This document shows, piece after piece, positions 9,871 through 19,704 of a stretch of DNA of 64,000 nucleotides. Source of the DNA: Gammaproteobacteria bacterium (GTDB lineage: Bacteria; Pseudomonadota; Gammaproteobacteria; Xanthomonadales; Marinicellaceae). The stretch's first letter is position 1; every line of letters starts with the position of its first letter. Below the pieces are notes generated by a model that worked only from the letters and a program-made list of their open reading frames with translations, did no database searches and was not told the DNA's origin. The position numbers and the translations under genes are program-made. Location of the stretch: positions 186,001 to 250,000 of the forward strand of contig JAWLAO010000003.1 of the NCBI GenBank assembly GCA_041395445.1, in the 5' to 3' direction.

Positions 9871-10305
9871 ATGAACTTAAAACTAGTCGAACACAAAAAA
9901 AGCAACATTTTCTATCTTTGGTTCACTTACCAAAAGGCTATGAAAGGTCATATTGAAAACATCTGGGGTTGGGATGATGAGTGGCAGATTAACGATTTCA
10001 ATAAAAGTCTCAAAACCTATAAATCTTTTTTAATCACATTGGATTCAGAGCTTGTCGGGTACGTCCAGTTTAAAGATAATAACACAAGTATTTATATCAA
10101 TATGTTAATTCTGGAGCCTCAATATCAAGGACAAGGATTGGGCAAAAAATTGCTTGGATTACTGATGCAAGATTATTCCGGGCGAGGAATTGAATTAAAG
10201 TGTTTCAAAATAAACACAAGTGCTTATAATTTCTATTTGTCTAATGGTTTTGAAGTAACTGATGAAGATGAAAATTTTTATTTTCTTTCCAAAATTGAAA
10301 GGTAG
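9871..10305 (+). CDS. GNAT-family N-acetyltransferase
   Basis: The 144-residue product has the acetyl-CoA binding motif A, QGQGLGKKLLGLLM (about residues 88-101), after the strand INMLILEPQY. The C-terminal block NTSAYNFYLSNGFEVTDE is typical of GNAT enzymes. Substrate cannot be inferred. Its end overlaps the start of the next gene by 44 bases in another frame. Confidence 0.85.
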   Translation: MNLKLVEHKKSNIFYLWFTYQKAMKGHIENIWGWDDEWQINDFNKSLKTYKSFLITLDSELVGYVQFKDNNTSIYINMLILEPQYQGQGLGKKLLGLLMQDYSGRGIELKCFKINTSAYNFYLSNGFEVTDEDENFYFLSKIER

Positions 10306-10651
10306 TTGGTTACTTTTCTTACTCTTTTTAACAATTTCAGTACTTGCCGATGTTCCACAGGAACAACAAGCGGAGGTTCAGCATTTACTCAATTTTGTAA
10401 AAACCACATCCTGCGAAATGATTCGAAATGGTAAGCATCATAACGGTGAGAAAGCCGCATCACATATTCAAAGAAAATATGATTATTTCAGGAATAAAAT
10501 CAAAACCACGGAAGATTTTATTGAATATTCAGCTAGCAAAAGCACCATGAGTGGCAAGGATTATTATGTCCAGTGCGGTGATGAACTGATTAAAACCAGA
10601 GACTGGTTGCTGACAGAACTTAGCAGTTTTCGAAAACAGACAGCTAAATAA
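10262..10651 (+). CDS. DUF5329-like secreted protein
   Basis: The 129-residue product starts with a basic stretch and a hydrophobic signal segment (LLFLLFLTISVLA, about residues 17-29). The mature part has LLNFVKTTSCEMIRNGKHHNGEKAASHIQRKY and SKSTMSGKDYYVQCGDE, which I recognise as the DUF5329 pattern: two cysteines, and a helical protein of unknown function. The start at 10262 overlaps the acetyltransferase; a second ATG at 10268 is equally possible. Function is unknown. Confidence 0.75.
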   Translation: MKMKIFIFFPKLKGSWLLFLLFLTISVLADVPQEQQAEVQHLLNFVKTTSCEMIRNGKHHNGEKAASHIQRKYDYFRNKIKTTEDFIEYSASKSTMSGKDYYVQCGDELIKTRDWLLTELSSFRKQTAK

Positions 10652-10654
10652 TTT

Positions 10655-11230
10655 ATGCAAAACAATCTCAAGTTAAAAATCGCCGAAGTTTCGGATATAG
10701 AAAGCGCGTTGAAATTACATTACCGTTATCAGGTGGATAGTATTTCTGATGAAGATAAAAAAAACGGCTTTGTCACCACGCCGTTTACACCAGAAGAGCT
10801 CAAAGCACTGATTGAGCAGGAGCAGGGTTTGTTTATCGCGGTGGATGAAAACAACGAAGTGGTCGCTTATGTAATGTCGGCTTCTTGGCAGTTTTGGTCG
10901 GCTTGGCCGATTTTTGCTTACATGATAGAACAACTGCCAAATCTCAATTACAAAGGCTATCAATTGAGTGTCGATAACTCCTATCAGTATGGTCCTGTTT
11001 GCATCGACAAACGCTATCGCGGAACAACTCTATTGCCCGATTTATTCGATTTTGCATTGAAAGAAATGTCCAAACGCTATCCTGTTTTAGTCACTTTCGT
11101 GAATAAAGCCAACCCTCGTTCTTATGCTGCACATTCCCGCAAACTCAAACTAGATACTATTTGTGAATTTGAATTTAATAAAAACCAATACTACGAAATG
11201 GTGTGTTTGACTAAAGAAGCCAGTGGGTGA
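10655..11230 (+). CDS. GNAT-family N-acetyltransferase
   Basis: This 191-residue protein has a GNAT layout: LKIAEVSDIESALKLH at the start, FIAVDENNEVVAYVMSASW as strands 2-4, YGPVCIDKRYRGTTLLPDLFDFAL as the acetyl-CoA motif, and VTFVNKANPRSYAAHSRKLKL near the end. Substrate is unknown. It follows the DUF5329-like gene after three bases and converges on def, so the three preceding genes may share a transcript. Confidence 0.8.
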   Translation: MQNNLKLKIAEVSDIESALKLHYRYQVDSISDEDKKNGFVTTPFTPEELKALIEQEQGLFIAVDENNEVVAYVMSASWQFWSAWPIFAYMIEQLPNLNYKGYQLSVDNSYQYGPVCIDKRYRGTTLLPDLFDFALKEMSKRYPVLVTFVNKANPRSYAAHSRKLKLDTICEFEFNKNQYYEMVCLTKEASG

Positions 11231-11249
11231 CTTTTGTTAGGAAACATAT

Positions 11250-11744
11250 TTATTCTTCAGCTTTTTCCAGTTTTTTCAAAGCCATTTTTCTTTTTAATGG
11301 TGAGAGGTGGTCCAGAAAAACAATGCCTTTCAGATGATCGAGTTCGTGTTGGATACAAACAGCTAAAAGCTCTTCAGCTTCGATGCAGAACTTTTCTCCA
11401 TTGACATCTTGAGCTTCTATCTCAACTTTTCCGGCACGCTTCACTTTGGCATAAATGTTAGGTACAGACAAACATCCTTCTTCATAAGTTTGTACACCTT
11501 CTTTGCTGATAATTTTCGGATTAATGAGACAAAGCGGTTGATCTTTTTCTTCAGAGACATCAATAACGACAACCTGTTTATGAACATTGACCTGAGTTGC
11601 TGCTAAACCCACACCCGGAGCATCATACATGGTTTCAAGCATGTCGCTGGTTAGTTTTTTTAATTCATCATCAAAAACGGTCACAGGTTCAGCTATCGTT
11701 TTTAATCGTTTGTCCGGTAAGGTCAGTATGTCTAAAATTGCCAT
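11250..11744 (-). CDS. def: Peptide deformylase
   Basis: This 164-residue enzyme removes the N-formyl group from nascent proteins. It has the three signature motifs: GVGLAATQ (44-51), EGCLSVP with metal ligand C91, and QHELDH with H133, E134 and H137. The usual partner fmt is not beside it; def instead faces a convergent acetyltransferase gene. It lies divergently to the LysM-dprA-topA run across 249 bases, a conserved gammaproteobacterial neighbourhood. Confidence 0.97.
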   Translation of the reverse strand: MAILDILTLPDKRLKTIAEPVTVFDDELKKLTSDMLETMYDAPGVGLAATQVNVHKQVVVIDVSEEKDQPLCLINPKIISKEGVQTYEEGCLSVPNIYAKVKRAGKVEIEAQDVNGEKFCIEAEELLAVCIQHELDHLKGIVFLDHLSPLKRKMALKKLEKAEE

Positions 11745-11993
11745 AGTTGTTTTGTAAATTTGTATTTTCCAATAATATTGGGACTAATTTGCTAAAGGCA
11801 ATATTATCAATAAAATCGAGGCTGGATGATGATAAATCCCGCAAATATAAGAAAATAATACAATTTTTTGTGTTCCTGTGGCGTTGAAATTGAGGATTTT
11901 TACAAGAAATGCAGTCTGTTTCACATTTTTTAGTTTAACTTGCTGTATAAAATAGCTAAACTAAACACTAATGAAATCAAGGATTTGTCGGAA

Positions 11994-13202
11994 ATGCTTA
12001 AAAAATTACATTTACTTTTTATTGCGGTTACATTAATCAGTGTTCAGGCTTTTGCTGAAATTGAGTTAAACCCGGAGCACCCTGATACCTATGTTGTACA
12101 GAAAGGCGACACGCTTTGGGATATTTCCGCAATGTTTCTTAAGTCACCTTGGCTGTGGCCGGAAATTTGGCATGCAAATCCACAGGTCGAAAATCCGCAT
12201 TTGATTTATCCGGGTGATGTTTTGTCTTTGGTTTATCTGGATGGCAAGCCGGCAATTCAATTAACCAGAAATCATCCGACATTAAAACTTTCACCGAAAA
12301 CTCGAGAAATTTCACACGAGAATGCAATCAAAACCATTCCGCTAAGTGAAATAGAATCGTTCCTGAAGAATTTACGCATTCTTAGTAAGGAAGAGGTTGA
12401 TTTAGCTCCTTATGTCGTGTCGATGGAAGATGAGCATTTAAGAGGAACTAAGCCTAATCATCTTTATGTCAGAAACCTGAATAACGTCAAACAGGGAGAT
12501 GTTTTTGCAGTGGTTCGCCCGACTTTGATATATCGGGATGTCCCAACGGATTATCCTTGGGAGTCATCTCCGTATAACGAAAGAAAAACAGAAACGGTAG
12601 AGTGGTCAAAAGGAAGTGAATACACCGGAAAAGCAATAATGACCCGTTTCTGGAAAAAGTATATGGACAGAACCTATTGGGAAAATGTTGATATTCTTGG
12701 ATATGAAGTTGAAGAAATCGGTACAGCCATGGTTGCTAGAGTTGGTACCGGTGACATTACTACTATGAAAGTGAGTAAAAATATACTTGAAATAAAAGAA
12801 GGTGACTTGGTTCTTCCATTAGATAATGGAAGTTTCGATGCTTTCTTCCAACCCAAAGCAGGAGCAGCAACAGATAGTAATATCAGAGTGATTGCATTAA
12901 ATAATGCTGCATATTCCGCAGCAAAAAGACAAATCGTTGCTATTAGCAGAGGTTCAGCCGATGGAATTAATGTTGGTGATGTTTATGATGTGAATCGCCC
13001 TGAAAAAGAAATTCGAGACAATGTGATGTTCCCTGAAGATGATGTAAGAACATTATTTAAACCATCAAAATCAAAGGTAACCTTACCAGAAGAGAATGTT
13101 GCAAATATTATGATTTTCAGAACCTATGATCATATTTCTTATGGCATGATAATGGGTGGAACTCGCCCCGTTCATATGTATGACTATGTGAGGGTGCCAT
13201 AG
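11994..13202 (+). CDS. LysM-domain cell-envelope protein
   Basis: I start it at the ATG at 11994. That gives a clean signal peptide (cleavage after VQAFA) behind a GGA-containing site; an upstream TTG at 11940 would bury the signal. The LysM domain YVVQKGDTLWDISAMFLKSPWLWPEIW... covers about residues 33-80 and binds peptidoglycan. The remaining 320 residues are unlabelled beta-rich sequence. This LysM protein next to dprA and opposite def is a conserved arrangement. Its precise role is unknown. Confidence 0.9.
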   Translation: MLKKLHLLFIAVTLISVQAFAEIELNPEHPDTYVVQKGDTLWDISAMFLKSPWLWPEIWHANPQVENPHLIYPGDVLSLVYLDGKPAIQLTRNHPTLKLSPKTREISHENAIKTIPLSEIESFLKNLRILSKEEVDLAPYVVSMEDEHLRGTKPNHLYVRNLNNVKQGDVFAVVRPTLIYRDVPTDYPWESSPYNERKTETVEWSKGSEYTGKAIMTRFWKKYMDRTYWENVDILGYEVEEIGTAMVARVGTGDITTMKVSKNILEIKEGDLVLPLDNGSFDAFFQPKAGAATDSNIRVIALNNAAYSAAKRQIVAISRGSADGINVGDVYDVNRPEKEIRDNVMFPEDDVRTLFKPSKSKVTLPEENVANIMIFRTYDHISYGMIMGGTRPVHMYDYVRVP

Positions 13203-13246
13203 TTATATAATTTTTTTATGGGTTAATACAGAAAAGGGACTTTAAA

Positions 13247-14374
13247 ATGTTAGATTCATACCAAGCCTGGTTATTGTTGACCCGATGCCCGGGCTTGGGA
13301 AGTTCTCGTATCCTGAAGTTGATCAATCATTTTGGTAACGCAGAAGCCGTATTTTCTCAAAAAACTCTTCCTACAGAGTTTAAAATCCCTGCAAAATCTC
13401 TTGATTGGGTTAAACATCCAGATTTGGAAAGTATTCAACCTGATCTCGAGTGGCTTGAAAAAGAACACAATCACATCATTACAATTGATGATGATTTATA
13501 TCCGACCTTATTAAAAAAGGCAGAATCTCCTCCCCCTGTATTGTTTGTAACCGGCAAGCCTGAAGTCTTGTTTCAACCACAAATTGCTGTTGTAGGGAGC
13601 AGAAATGCCAGTCAAGTTGGTCTGGAAAACACAAGATCGTTTTGCTATGACTTAGCGTCTAAAGGGTTAACCATTACCAGTGGATTGGCAATAGGTGTTG
13701 ATGGTACCGCTCACAAAGCAGCACTTCAGGCAGGTGGAACTACGATAGCTGTTACCGGAACCGGTCTTGATGTAGTTTATCCTTCACAAAACAGAGAATT
13801 AGCGCATGAAATTGCAAAAACAGGCGCACTGGTTTCGGAGTTTCCAATCGGAACAAAACCCCACGCCAAGAATTTTCCGAGAAGAAACAGAATTATTTGC
13901 GGATTATCGCTGGGAACACTTGTTATTGAAGCCGGAATTCAAAGTGGAACATTAATCACAGCCAGACAAACTATGGAAATCAATCGACCTGTTATGGCGA
14001 TTCCGGGTTCGATTCATAACCCTAATGCTAAAGGATGTAATTATTTAATCAAACAAGGAGCAAAATTGGTAGAATCAGCTCCGGAAATTGTTGAAGAACT
14101 CACTCCTTTAGCCCATTCTTTATCATTTCAAATCAAAGAAAAACTCGAATTACTTAAAAATAAAACTGTACAAACCGAAAATAAACCTTATATTAATGCA
14201 GGCGAAAGTGAAAATAATGAGCTATTAAGCCACATCATGTATGAACCAACGGCGATAGATGACATTATTATCAATAGCGGATTGACAGCTCGGGAAGTTG
14301 CATCCACTCTGCTGATATTGGAACTGGAAGATAAAATAAGAGCTTTGCCCGGTGCACAATACATTAGAATTTAA
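13247..14374 (+). CDS. dprA: DNA-processing protein DprA
   Basis: This 375-residue protein loads RecA onto incoming single-stranded DNA in natural transformation. The Rossmann-like core has VVGSRNAS, GLTITSGLAIGVDGTAHKAAL, TGLDVVYPSQNR, FPRRNRIICGLS and QSGTLITARQTME. An N-terminal SAM-like region (residues 1-60) and a C-terminal winged helix (about 315-375) complete the standard domain set. An AAGGGA ribosome site lies before the ATG. 44 bases separate it from the LysM gene. Confidence 0.96.
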   Translation: MLDSYQAWLLLTRCPGLGSSRILKLINHFGNAEAVFSQKTLPTEFKIPAKSLDWVKHPDLESIQPDLEWLEKEHNHIITIDDDLYPTLLKKAESPPPVLFVTGKPEVLFQPQIAVVGSRNASQVGLENTRSFCYDLASKGLTITSGLAIGVDGTAHKAALQAGGTTIAVTGTGLDVVYPSQNRELAHEIAKTGALVSEFPIGTKPHAKNFPRRNRIICGLSLGTLVIEAGIQSGTLITARQTMEINRPVMAIPGSIHNPNAKGCNYLIKQGAKLVESAPEIVEELTPLAHSLSFQIKEKLELLKNKTVQTENKPYINAGESENNELLSHIMYEPTAIDDIIINSGLTAREVASTLLILELEDKIRALPGAQYIRI

Positions 14375-14431
14375 AAACGAAAAGAATAGATAAACTGACT
14401 AATAACTCGGAAGATTTTTTTACATTCAACT

Positions 14432-16858
14432 ATGGCGAAAAACCTCTTAATTGTCGAATCACCGGCAAAATCAAAAACAATTGAGAAATATCTAGGCAAG
14501 GATTACAAGGTTCTGGCATCTTACGGTCACATTCGAGATTTGCAAGCAAAAACCGGTGCCGTTGATCCGGATAACAATTTTGAAATGAAATATGTTGAGG
14601 TTGACCGCAATAAAAAACATATTGACAATATCGTTAGGGAAGCAAAAAAAGCAGACTCCATCTATCTTGCAACCGATTTGGATAGAGAGGGAGAAGCGAT
14701 ATCCTGGCATGTTTCTGAAATTCTGAAAAAGCGAAAAGTTCTGAAAGACAAAAACATCTATCGAATTGTTTTTAGTGAAATCACTAAATCAGCGATTCAA
14801 AATGCAGTCGCCCACCCAAGAGAACTATCATTTGATTTGATTGATGCTCAACAAGCGCGTCGAGCCTTGGATTATTTGGTAGGTTTTAATTTATCTCCAC
14901 TACTTTGGAAAAAAGTCAAACGTGGTTTGTCTGCCGGTCGGGTTCAGTCTCCGGCACTAAGAATGATTGTTAACAGAGAAGAGGAAATTGATGCTTTTGT
15001 TGCGCAGGAATACTGGAGTGTTTCGGCATTAATGCAAAAAGGCTCGGAAGATTTTAGTGCAAGCCTGATTCAGTTCAATGGTGATAAACTTAAAAAGTTT
15101 GACTTAAACAACCAAAAACAAGTTGAAGACGCTCTTGATAAACTCAAAAAGCAATCAGGAAACAGTTTAACAGTTACCAAGCTGACAGAGAAACAACGAA
15201 AAAGAAGAGCAGCACCTCCCTTTATCACTTCAACTTTACAGCAAGAAGCTGCCAGAAAACTGGGGTTTTCGACAAGAAAAACCATGCAAGTGGCTCAACA
15301 ACTGTATGAAGGATTAGATATTGGTGGTAACACGCAAGGTTTGATAACTTACATGCGTACCGATTCGGTTCAATTGTCTCAGGATGCCTTAAATAGCATT
15401 CGCTTTTCGATTGAAAAAAACTTCGGAAAGGAAAATGTGCCTGAAAAACCGAATTATTACAAAGGTAAATCAAAAAATGCACAAGAGGCTCACGAGGCTA
15501 TCAGACCGGTTGATGCCTTATTAACGCCGGCTCAAATAAAATCGAAAGTCAATAAAGACCAATATGTACTGTATGATTTGATTTGGAAAAGAGCTCTGGC
15601 ATCTCAAATGGTTGATGCCTTAATTGGAACAGTGTCAGCTGACTTCGAGTTTGGAGATGGTCATGTATTAAGGGCAACTGGTTCCACAATTATTAAGAAA
15701 GGTTTTCTGAGTGTTTATGAAGAGGGTAAAGATGATCAGAAAAAAACAGACTCCAACAATTTACCACGACTTGCAGAAGGTGATGTGTGCACTCTAAAAG
15801 ACATTAGTGGAAAACAACACTTTACCGAACCACCTCCGAGGTATTCGGAAGCAAGCCTGGTAAAAGCGCTTGAAGAGTACGGAATCGGCAGACCATCAAC
15901 TTATGCTTCCATTATCAGCACATTATTAAACAGGGATTATGTCGAACTGGATAATAAAAGATTCATTCCAACAGACATAGGAAAAGTTGTTGCTCGGTTT
16001 TTACAAAGCTACTTTGCAAAATATGTTGATTATGACTTTACGGCAAACCTCGAAGATGCACTGGATGCAGTGTCAAGGGGAGAAACACAATGGATACCTT
16101 TATTGAAACAGTTTTGGAGTCCGTTCAAAGAATTAATTGATGAAACTGAAAACTCAGTTAGCCGAGACGAGGCTCAATACAAACGAGAATTAGGTAATGA
16201 CCCTGTTTCAGGAAAACCGGTCACTGCCAGAGTTGGAAAATATGGCTCCTTTGTGCAAATCGGCACCAAAGACGATGAAGAAAAGCCGCGTTTTGCAGGA
16301 CTTTTACCCGGACAAAAGCTCGACACCATTACCTTTGAAGAAGCAATGGATTTATTCAAACTACCAAGAACCCTTGGAGAAACTCCGGAAGGTGAAAAGG
16401 TCAGCACTAATATTGGTCGTTTTGGACCTTATGTCAGATACAACAACAAATTCGTTTCTATCAAAAAAGATACCTATTCACCTTACGATATCACATTAGA
16501 ACAGGCACTGGAGTTGATTAAGGAGAAGAAAATTGCAGATGCCAATAAAATTATTAAAACTTTCGATGATGGAATTCAGATTCTAAATGGTCGATGGGGG
16601 CCTTATGTCACTGATGGCAGTAAGAATGGCAAAATTCCAAAAGACGTTGAAGCCAATACATTAACACACGAAGAGTGTTTGGAAATATTGGCTAATACAC
16701 CTGACAAGAAGTCACGAACAACTAAAAAAGCAACGACAAAAAAGAAAACGACCAAGAAAAAAGCCGCAAAGAAAAAGACGGCGAAGAAAAAAGTCAGTAA
16801 GAAAACAAGTAAGAAAGTTGCCAAGAAAACCACAAAAAAGAAAGTTGTTAAGAGTTAA
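14432..16858 (+). CDS. topA: DNA topoisomerase I, with lysine-rich tail instead of zinc fingers
   Basis: This 808-residue type IA topoisomerase relaxes negative supercoils. The Toprim domain has IVESPAKSKTIEKYLG (E9) and ATDLDREGEAI (D82, D84). The catalytic tyrosine is Y307 in ITYMRTDSV. Three glycine-rich C-terminal repeats are visible (KYGSFVQIG, RFGPYVRYN, RWGPYVTDG). E. coli TopA ends in cysteine zinc ribbons; here there are none, and residues from about 757 to 808 are almost all Lys, Thr and Ala. Such tails occur in several other TopA groups. Confidence 0.97.
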   Translation: MAKNLLIVESPAKSKTIEKYLGKDYKVLASYGHIRDLQAKTGAVDPDNNFEMKYVEVDRNKKHIDNIVREAKKADSIYLATDLDREGEAISWHVSEILKKRKVLKDKNIYRIVFSEITKSAIQNAVAHPRELSFDLIDAQQARRALDYLVGFNLSPLLWKKVKRGLSAGRVQSPALRMIVNREEEIDAFVAQEYWSVSALMQKGSEDFSASLIQFNGDKLKKFDLNNQKQVEDALDKLKKQSGNSLTVTKLTEKQRKRRAAPPFITSTLQQEAARKLGFSTRKTMQVAQQLYEGLDIGGNTQGLITYMRTDSVQLSQDALNSIRFSIEKNFGKENVPEKPNYYKGKSKNAQEAHEAIRPVDALLTPAQIKSKVNKDQYVLYDLIWKRALASQMVDALIGTVSADFEFGDGHVLRATGSTIIKKGFLSVYEEGKDDQKKTDSNNLPRLAEGDVCTLKDISGKQHFTEPPPRYSEASLVKALEEYGIGRPSTYASIISTLLNRDYVELDNKRFIPTDIGKVVARFLQSYFAKYVDYDFTANLEDALDAVSRGETQWIPLLKQFWSPFKELIDETENSVSRDEAQYKRELGNDPVSGKPVTARVGKYGSFVQIGTKDDEEKPRFAGLLPGQKLDTITFEEAMDLFKLPRTLGETPEGEKVSTNIGRFGPYVRYNNKFVSIKKDTYSPYDITLEQALELIKEKKIADANKIIKTFDDGIQILNGRWGPYVTDGSKNGKIPKDVEANTLTHEECLEILANTPDKKSRTTKKATTKKKTTKKKAAKKKTAKKKVSKKTSKKVAKKTTKKKVVKS

Positions 16859-16860
16859 AA

Positions 16861-17415
16861 ATGAGCTCGTTCTCTCAACTTGAAAAAGCTAAAGAAGCTT
16901 TTGTTTCCGGCGGATTGATAGCTTATCCCACTGAGTCTGTTTTTGGTTTGGGTTGCAATCCATTTAATCAGCAAGCCGTTCTTAAACTTTTAACCTTAAA
17001 GCAAAGAGCGGTTGAAAAAGGTTTGATACTGATAGCCTCTCACATCAGACAAATATTACCGCTGATAAAACCGAAACATGCCGATGATTTAGCCAGAGCC
17101 TTAAAAACGTGGCCGGGACACAATACCTGGATATTTCCAAAATCATCAAAAGTACCTGAGTGGGTTTCAGGAAGTTTTGAAACCATAGCTGTAAGGGTCA
17201 GTAAACATGAAGCCGTCGTACAACTTTGTAATTACTTAAACTCACCTTTAGTCTCAACCTCTGCAAACCTTGCAAATCAACCAGTTTTAAACTCAATTAA
17301 GGATATAAAAGATGTATTTGGTGATAAAATACTCTGCTATTTTGATGCTCCTTTAGGAAAAGAGCAGAAACCAAGTACTATCAGAGATGCGAGTACAAAC
17401 CAAGTCATTCGTTAA
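16861..17415 (+). CDS. tsaC: L-threonylcarbamoyladenylate synthase TsaC
   Basis: This 184-residue YrdC-domain protein makes threonylcarbamoyl-AMP for the t6A37 modification of tRNAs. Typical features are GLIAYPTESVFGLGCNPFN, LKQRAVEKGLILI, and PLVSTSANLANQPV with the STSAN nucleotide motif. It lacks the extra Sua5 domain, so the short TsaC form is right. It starts two bases after the topA stop, so it is probably cotranscribed. Confidence 0.95.
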   Translation: MSSFSQLEKAKEAFVSGGLIAYPTESVFGLGCNPFNQQAVLKLLTLKQRAVEKGLILIASHIRQILPLIKPKHADDLARALKTWPGHNTWIFPKSSKVPEWVSGSFETIAVRVSKHEAVVQLCNYLNSPLVSTSANLANQPVLNSIKDIKDVFGDKILCYFDAPLGKEQKPSTIRDASTNQVIR

Positions 17416-17447
17416 AAACCATTGCACCAAACAAGAGGTTGTCAAAT

Positions 17448-18812
17448 TTGGATTTAGAAATAAAAAGCCGGCTTTATTCATTGCTTACAGCTTTGTTAAC
17501 TCCAATTGTTTTATTGCGTTTGGCAATTCGGGGAATTAAATCACCGGCATACTTTCGTCGTTGGAAGGAGCGGTTCGGTGTTTTTACCAATCCACAGTTT
17601 AAAAAGTCCATTCTTATTCATGCGGTTTCGGTTGGAGAAGTGAATGCGGCGATTCCATTAATTCGAGCTTTAATGGAAACCTATAAGGATTACAGTTTTG
17701 TCATCACGACAGTGACACCAACCGGGTCTGATCGCGTTCAGCAAATTTTTGGGAATAGTGTTTTTCATCTCTATCTTCCTTATGACTTACCCGGAGCAGT
17801 TAAGCGTTTTCTTAGAAAAATAAAACCGGAACTAGCAGTTGTTATGGAAACCGAAATCTGGCCGAATCTTTTCCGCTTCTGTAAAAAAAGAGATATCCCC
17901 ATCGTTGTTGCGAATGCGCGTTTATCAGAATTATCACTCAAAGGTTATAAATGGGTGCAATCATTGGCAAGAATGGCTGTCAATAACACCAAATTTGTCG
18001 CTGCTCAAACCAAAACGGATGCTGATCGTATGATTCGTCTGGGTTGTGACATTGATAAAATTTATGTGGTTGGAAGTTTAAAATTTGACATTATCATTGA
18101 AGATGACATCATTCAAAAAGGCAAAACCATTCACGAACACTGTTCCAAAAACAATTTAATCTGGATTGCAGCAAGTACACATCATGAAGATGAGGTGCAT
18201 GTTCTGGATGCTTATAAAACGCTTAAAAGCAAATATCCACAGTTGTTATTAATCATTGTTCCAAGACATCCTGAGAGGTTTCAAGTCACTGCACAGTTAA
18301 GTATCAACAAAGGCTTTGACACACAATTACGAAGCAAGTGCGGTTTGTATGATGAAGAAGCAGAAGTGTTTATTGTCGATACCATGGGAGAAATGCTGGA
18401 ATTTTATGCGGCATCTGATATTGCTTTTGTCGGTGGTTCGATAGCCAATATTGGTGGACATAATGTACTCGAAGCAGCAGTATTTAAGTTGCCGGTATTA
18501 GTCGGCCCCAATACACATAATTTTGCTGAAATAACGCAACTTCTGCATGATTGTGGGGGTTCAAAGTTAGTCACAAATAAAGATGATATTGTTGAAAATA
18601 TGGAAAAACTCATTGGCAATGCCAATGAGAGAAAAAAAATGGGAGACGCGGCTTACAAACTAGTTCAGGAAAATCGCGGAGCCGTAGCCCTGACGATGGA
18701 GCTTGTTGCAAATGCGTTGAAAGATAAACAATTGAACGAAGAGCTGCAGGTAAGAAAGTATGAAAGAATACTTGAAAAAGACAAAGTGCCTCGCGAGGAG
18801 AATGTAGCATGA
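17448..18812 (+). CDS. waaA: 3-deoxy-D-manno-octulosonic acid (Kdo) transferase
   Basis: This GT30 enzyme adds Kdo to lipid A. It begins with a membrane anchor (LLTALLTPIVLLRLAIRG). Signature blocks are HAVSVGEVNAAIPLI, VVMETEIWPNLFRF, VVVANARLSELSLKGY and FVGGSIANIGGHNVLEAA. No ATG is available. A TTG at 17448 is nine bases behind an AGAGG ribosome site, which I prefer to the in-frame TTG at 17439 that touches the site. The stop overlaps ccoS (ATGA). Confidence 0.94.
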   Translation: MDLEIKSRLYSLLTALLTPIVLLRLAIRGIKSPAYFRRWKERFGVFTNPQFKKSILIHAVSVGEVNAAIPLIRALMETYKDYSFVITTVTPTGSDRVQQIFGNSVFHLYLPYDLPGAVKRFLRKIKPELAVVMETEIWPNLFRFCKKRDIPIVVANARLSELSLKGYKWVQSLARMAVNNTKFVAAQTKTDADRMIRLGCDIDKIYVVGSLKFDIIIEDDIIQKGKTIHEHCSKNNLIWIAASTHHEDEVHVLDAYKTLKSKYPQLLLIIVPRHPERFQVTAQLSINKGFDTQLRSKCGLYDEEAEVFIVDTMGEMLEFYAASDIAFVGGSIANIGGHNVLEAAVFKLPVLVGPNTHNFAEITQLLHDCGGSKLVTNKDDIVENMEKLIGNANERKKMGDAAYKLVQENRGAVALTMELVANALKDKQLNEELQVRKYERILEKDKVPREENVA

Positions 18813-18985
18813 GCATGGTTTTTGTATTAGTGGTACTCAGTTTGATGCTGGCAGGATTTGCTGTTTGGGCTTTTTTCTGGGCTGTTAAAAACAATCAATT
18901 TGATGACTTAGACACTCCCGCTTACTCCATATTGGATGACGAAGACGAAAAAAAAGAGGAACAAGAAAAAAAGGAAAGTAATTAA
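18809..18985 (+). CDS. ccoS: Cbb3-type cytochrome oxidase assembly protein CcoS
   Basis: This 58-residue protein has one N-terminal transmembrane helix (VFVLVVLSLMLAGFAVWAFFW) followed by the CcoS hallmark AVKNNQFDDLDTPAYSIL and an acidic, lysine-rich tail. CcoS is needed to insert cofactors into cbb3 oxidase. It overlaps waaA by four bases (ATGA) and the next gene by one (TAATG). A GAGGAG ribosome site lies in the end of waaA. No ccoNOQP genes are in the window. Confidence 0.9.
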   Translation: MSMVFVLVVLSLMLAGFAVWAFFWAVKNNQFDDLDTPAYSILDDEDEKKEEQEKKESN

Positions 18986-19695
18986 TGGATTTACTCACAC
19001 CCTTTTTAATCGGTCTTTTCTCCAGCATCCATTGTCTTGCTATGTGTGGAGGTCTTTGCGGAGTCTTTTGCAGAAACGGTATAAAAATTCAATCCGTACT
19101 TTTGATAAATTTCGGCAGAATTATAACTTATTCCATTTTAGGAATGTTGGTGGCAGGAATTATTCAGGGACTGGTTTTAAGGATAAAAATTGCAGAAATA
19201 GGCTTTTGGATTCGATTGGTTCTGGGATTGGTTTTAATTTACCTTGGCATCAGAATCATGCTAAAAAAGTCAGGCTTGCACAGCTTCATTGAAAACAATT
19301 TCCTTTGGAAAAAAGCCAAAAACACACTTCATCTCATTTCACAAAAAAACGAAAGCTTCACCCAGGTTTTCAAAGGAATGCTTTGGGGATTGATTCCTTG
19401 TGGATTGTTATATGGTGTTTTAATCGCCGCCGCCGCGACACAAAATTTCTGGCAAGGAGGTTTGTTCATGTTTGTTTTTGGGTTGGGAACGATTCCATCC
19501 ATGCTTGCAGCCTCGGGGTTGATGAAAACCTGGCAAAACAAACTTCAAAACAACTATGTCAGAATAGGTGCCGGGTTATTTATTGTAATTGTTGGGGTTT
19601 GGAGCATTGCATCGCCCTGGATAAGCCACAAGTTCATTCCTGAACATTCTGTTTTTACATCAATTGCCGCATTTCTGGATAGTTGTACACCCTGA
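18985..19695 (+). CDS. SafE/TauE-like membrane protein of the cytochrome oxidase assembly type
   Basis: The 236-residue product has about six transmembrane segments. The first carries SSIHCLAMCGGLCGVFC, the MCGG motif of the 'sulfite exporter TauE/SafE' (DsbD_2-like) proteins found beside ccoS in cbb3 oxidase clusters. There it is thought to help copper supply. It is coupled to ccoS by a one-base overlap. Transport substrate is not provable from sequence. Confidence 0.87.
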   Translation: MDLLTPFLIGLFSSIHCLAMCGGLCGVFCRNGIKIQSVLLINFGRIITYSILGMLVAGIIQGLVLRIKIAEIGFWIRLVLGLVLIYLGIRIMLKKSGLHSFIENNFLWKKAKNTLHLISQKNESFTQVFKGMLWGLIPCGLLYGVLIAAAATQNFWQGGLFMFVFGLGTIPSMLAASGLMKTWQNKLQNNYVRIGAGLFIVIVGVWSIASPWISHKFIPEHSVFTSIAAFLDSCTP

Positions 19696-19704
19696 TGGAT
19701 TTGG

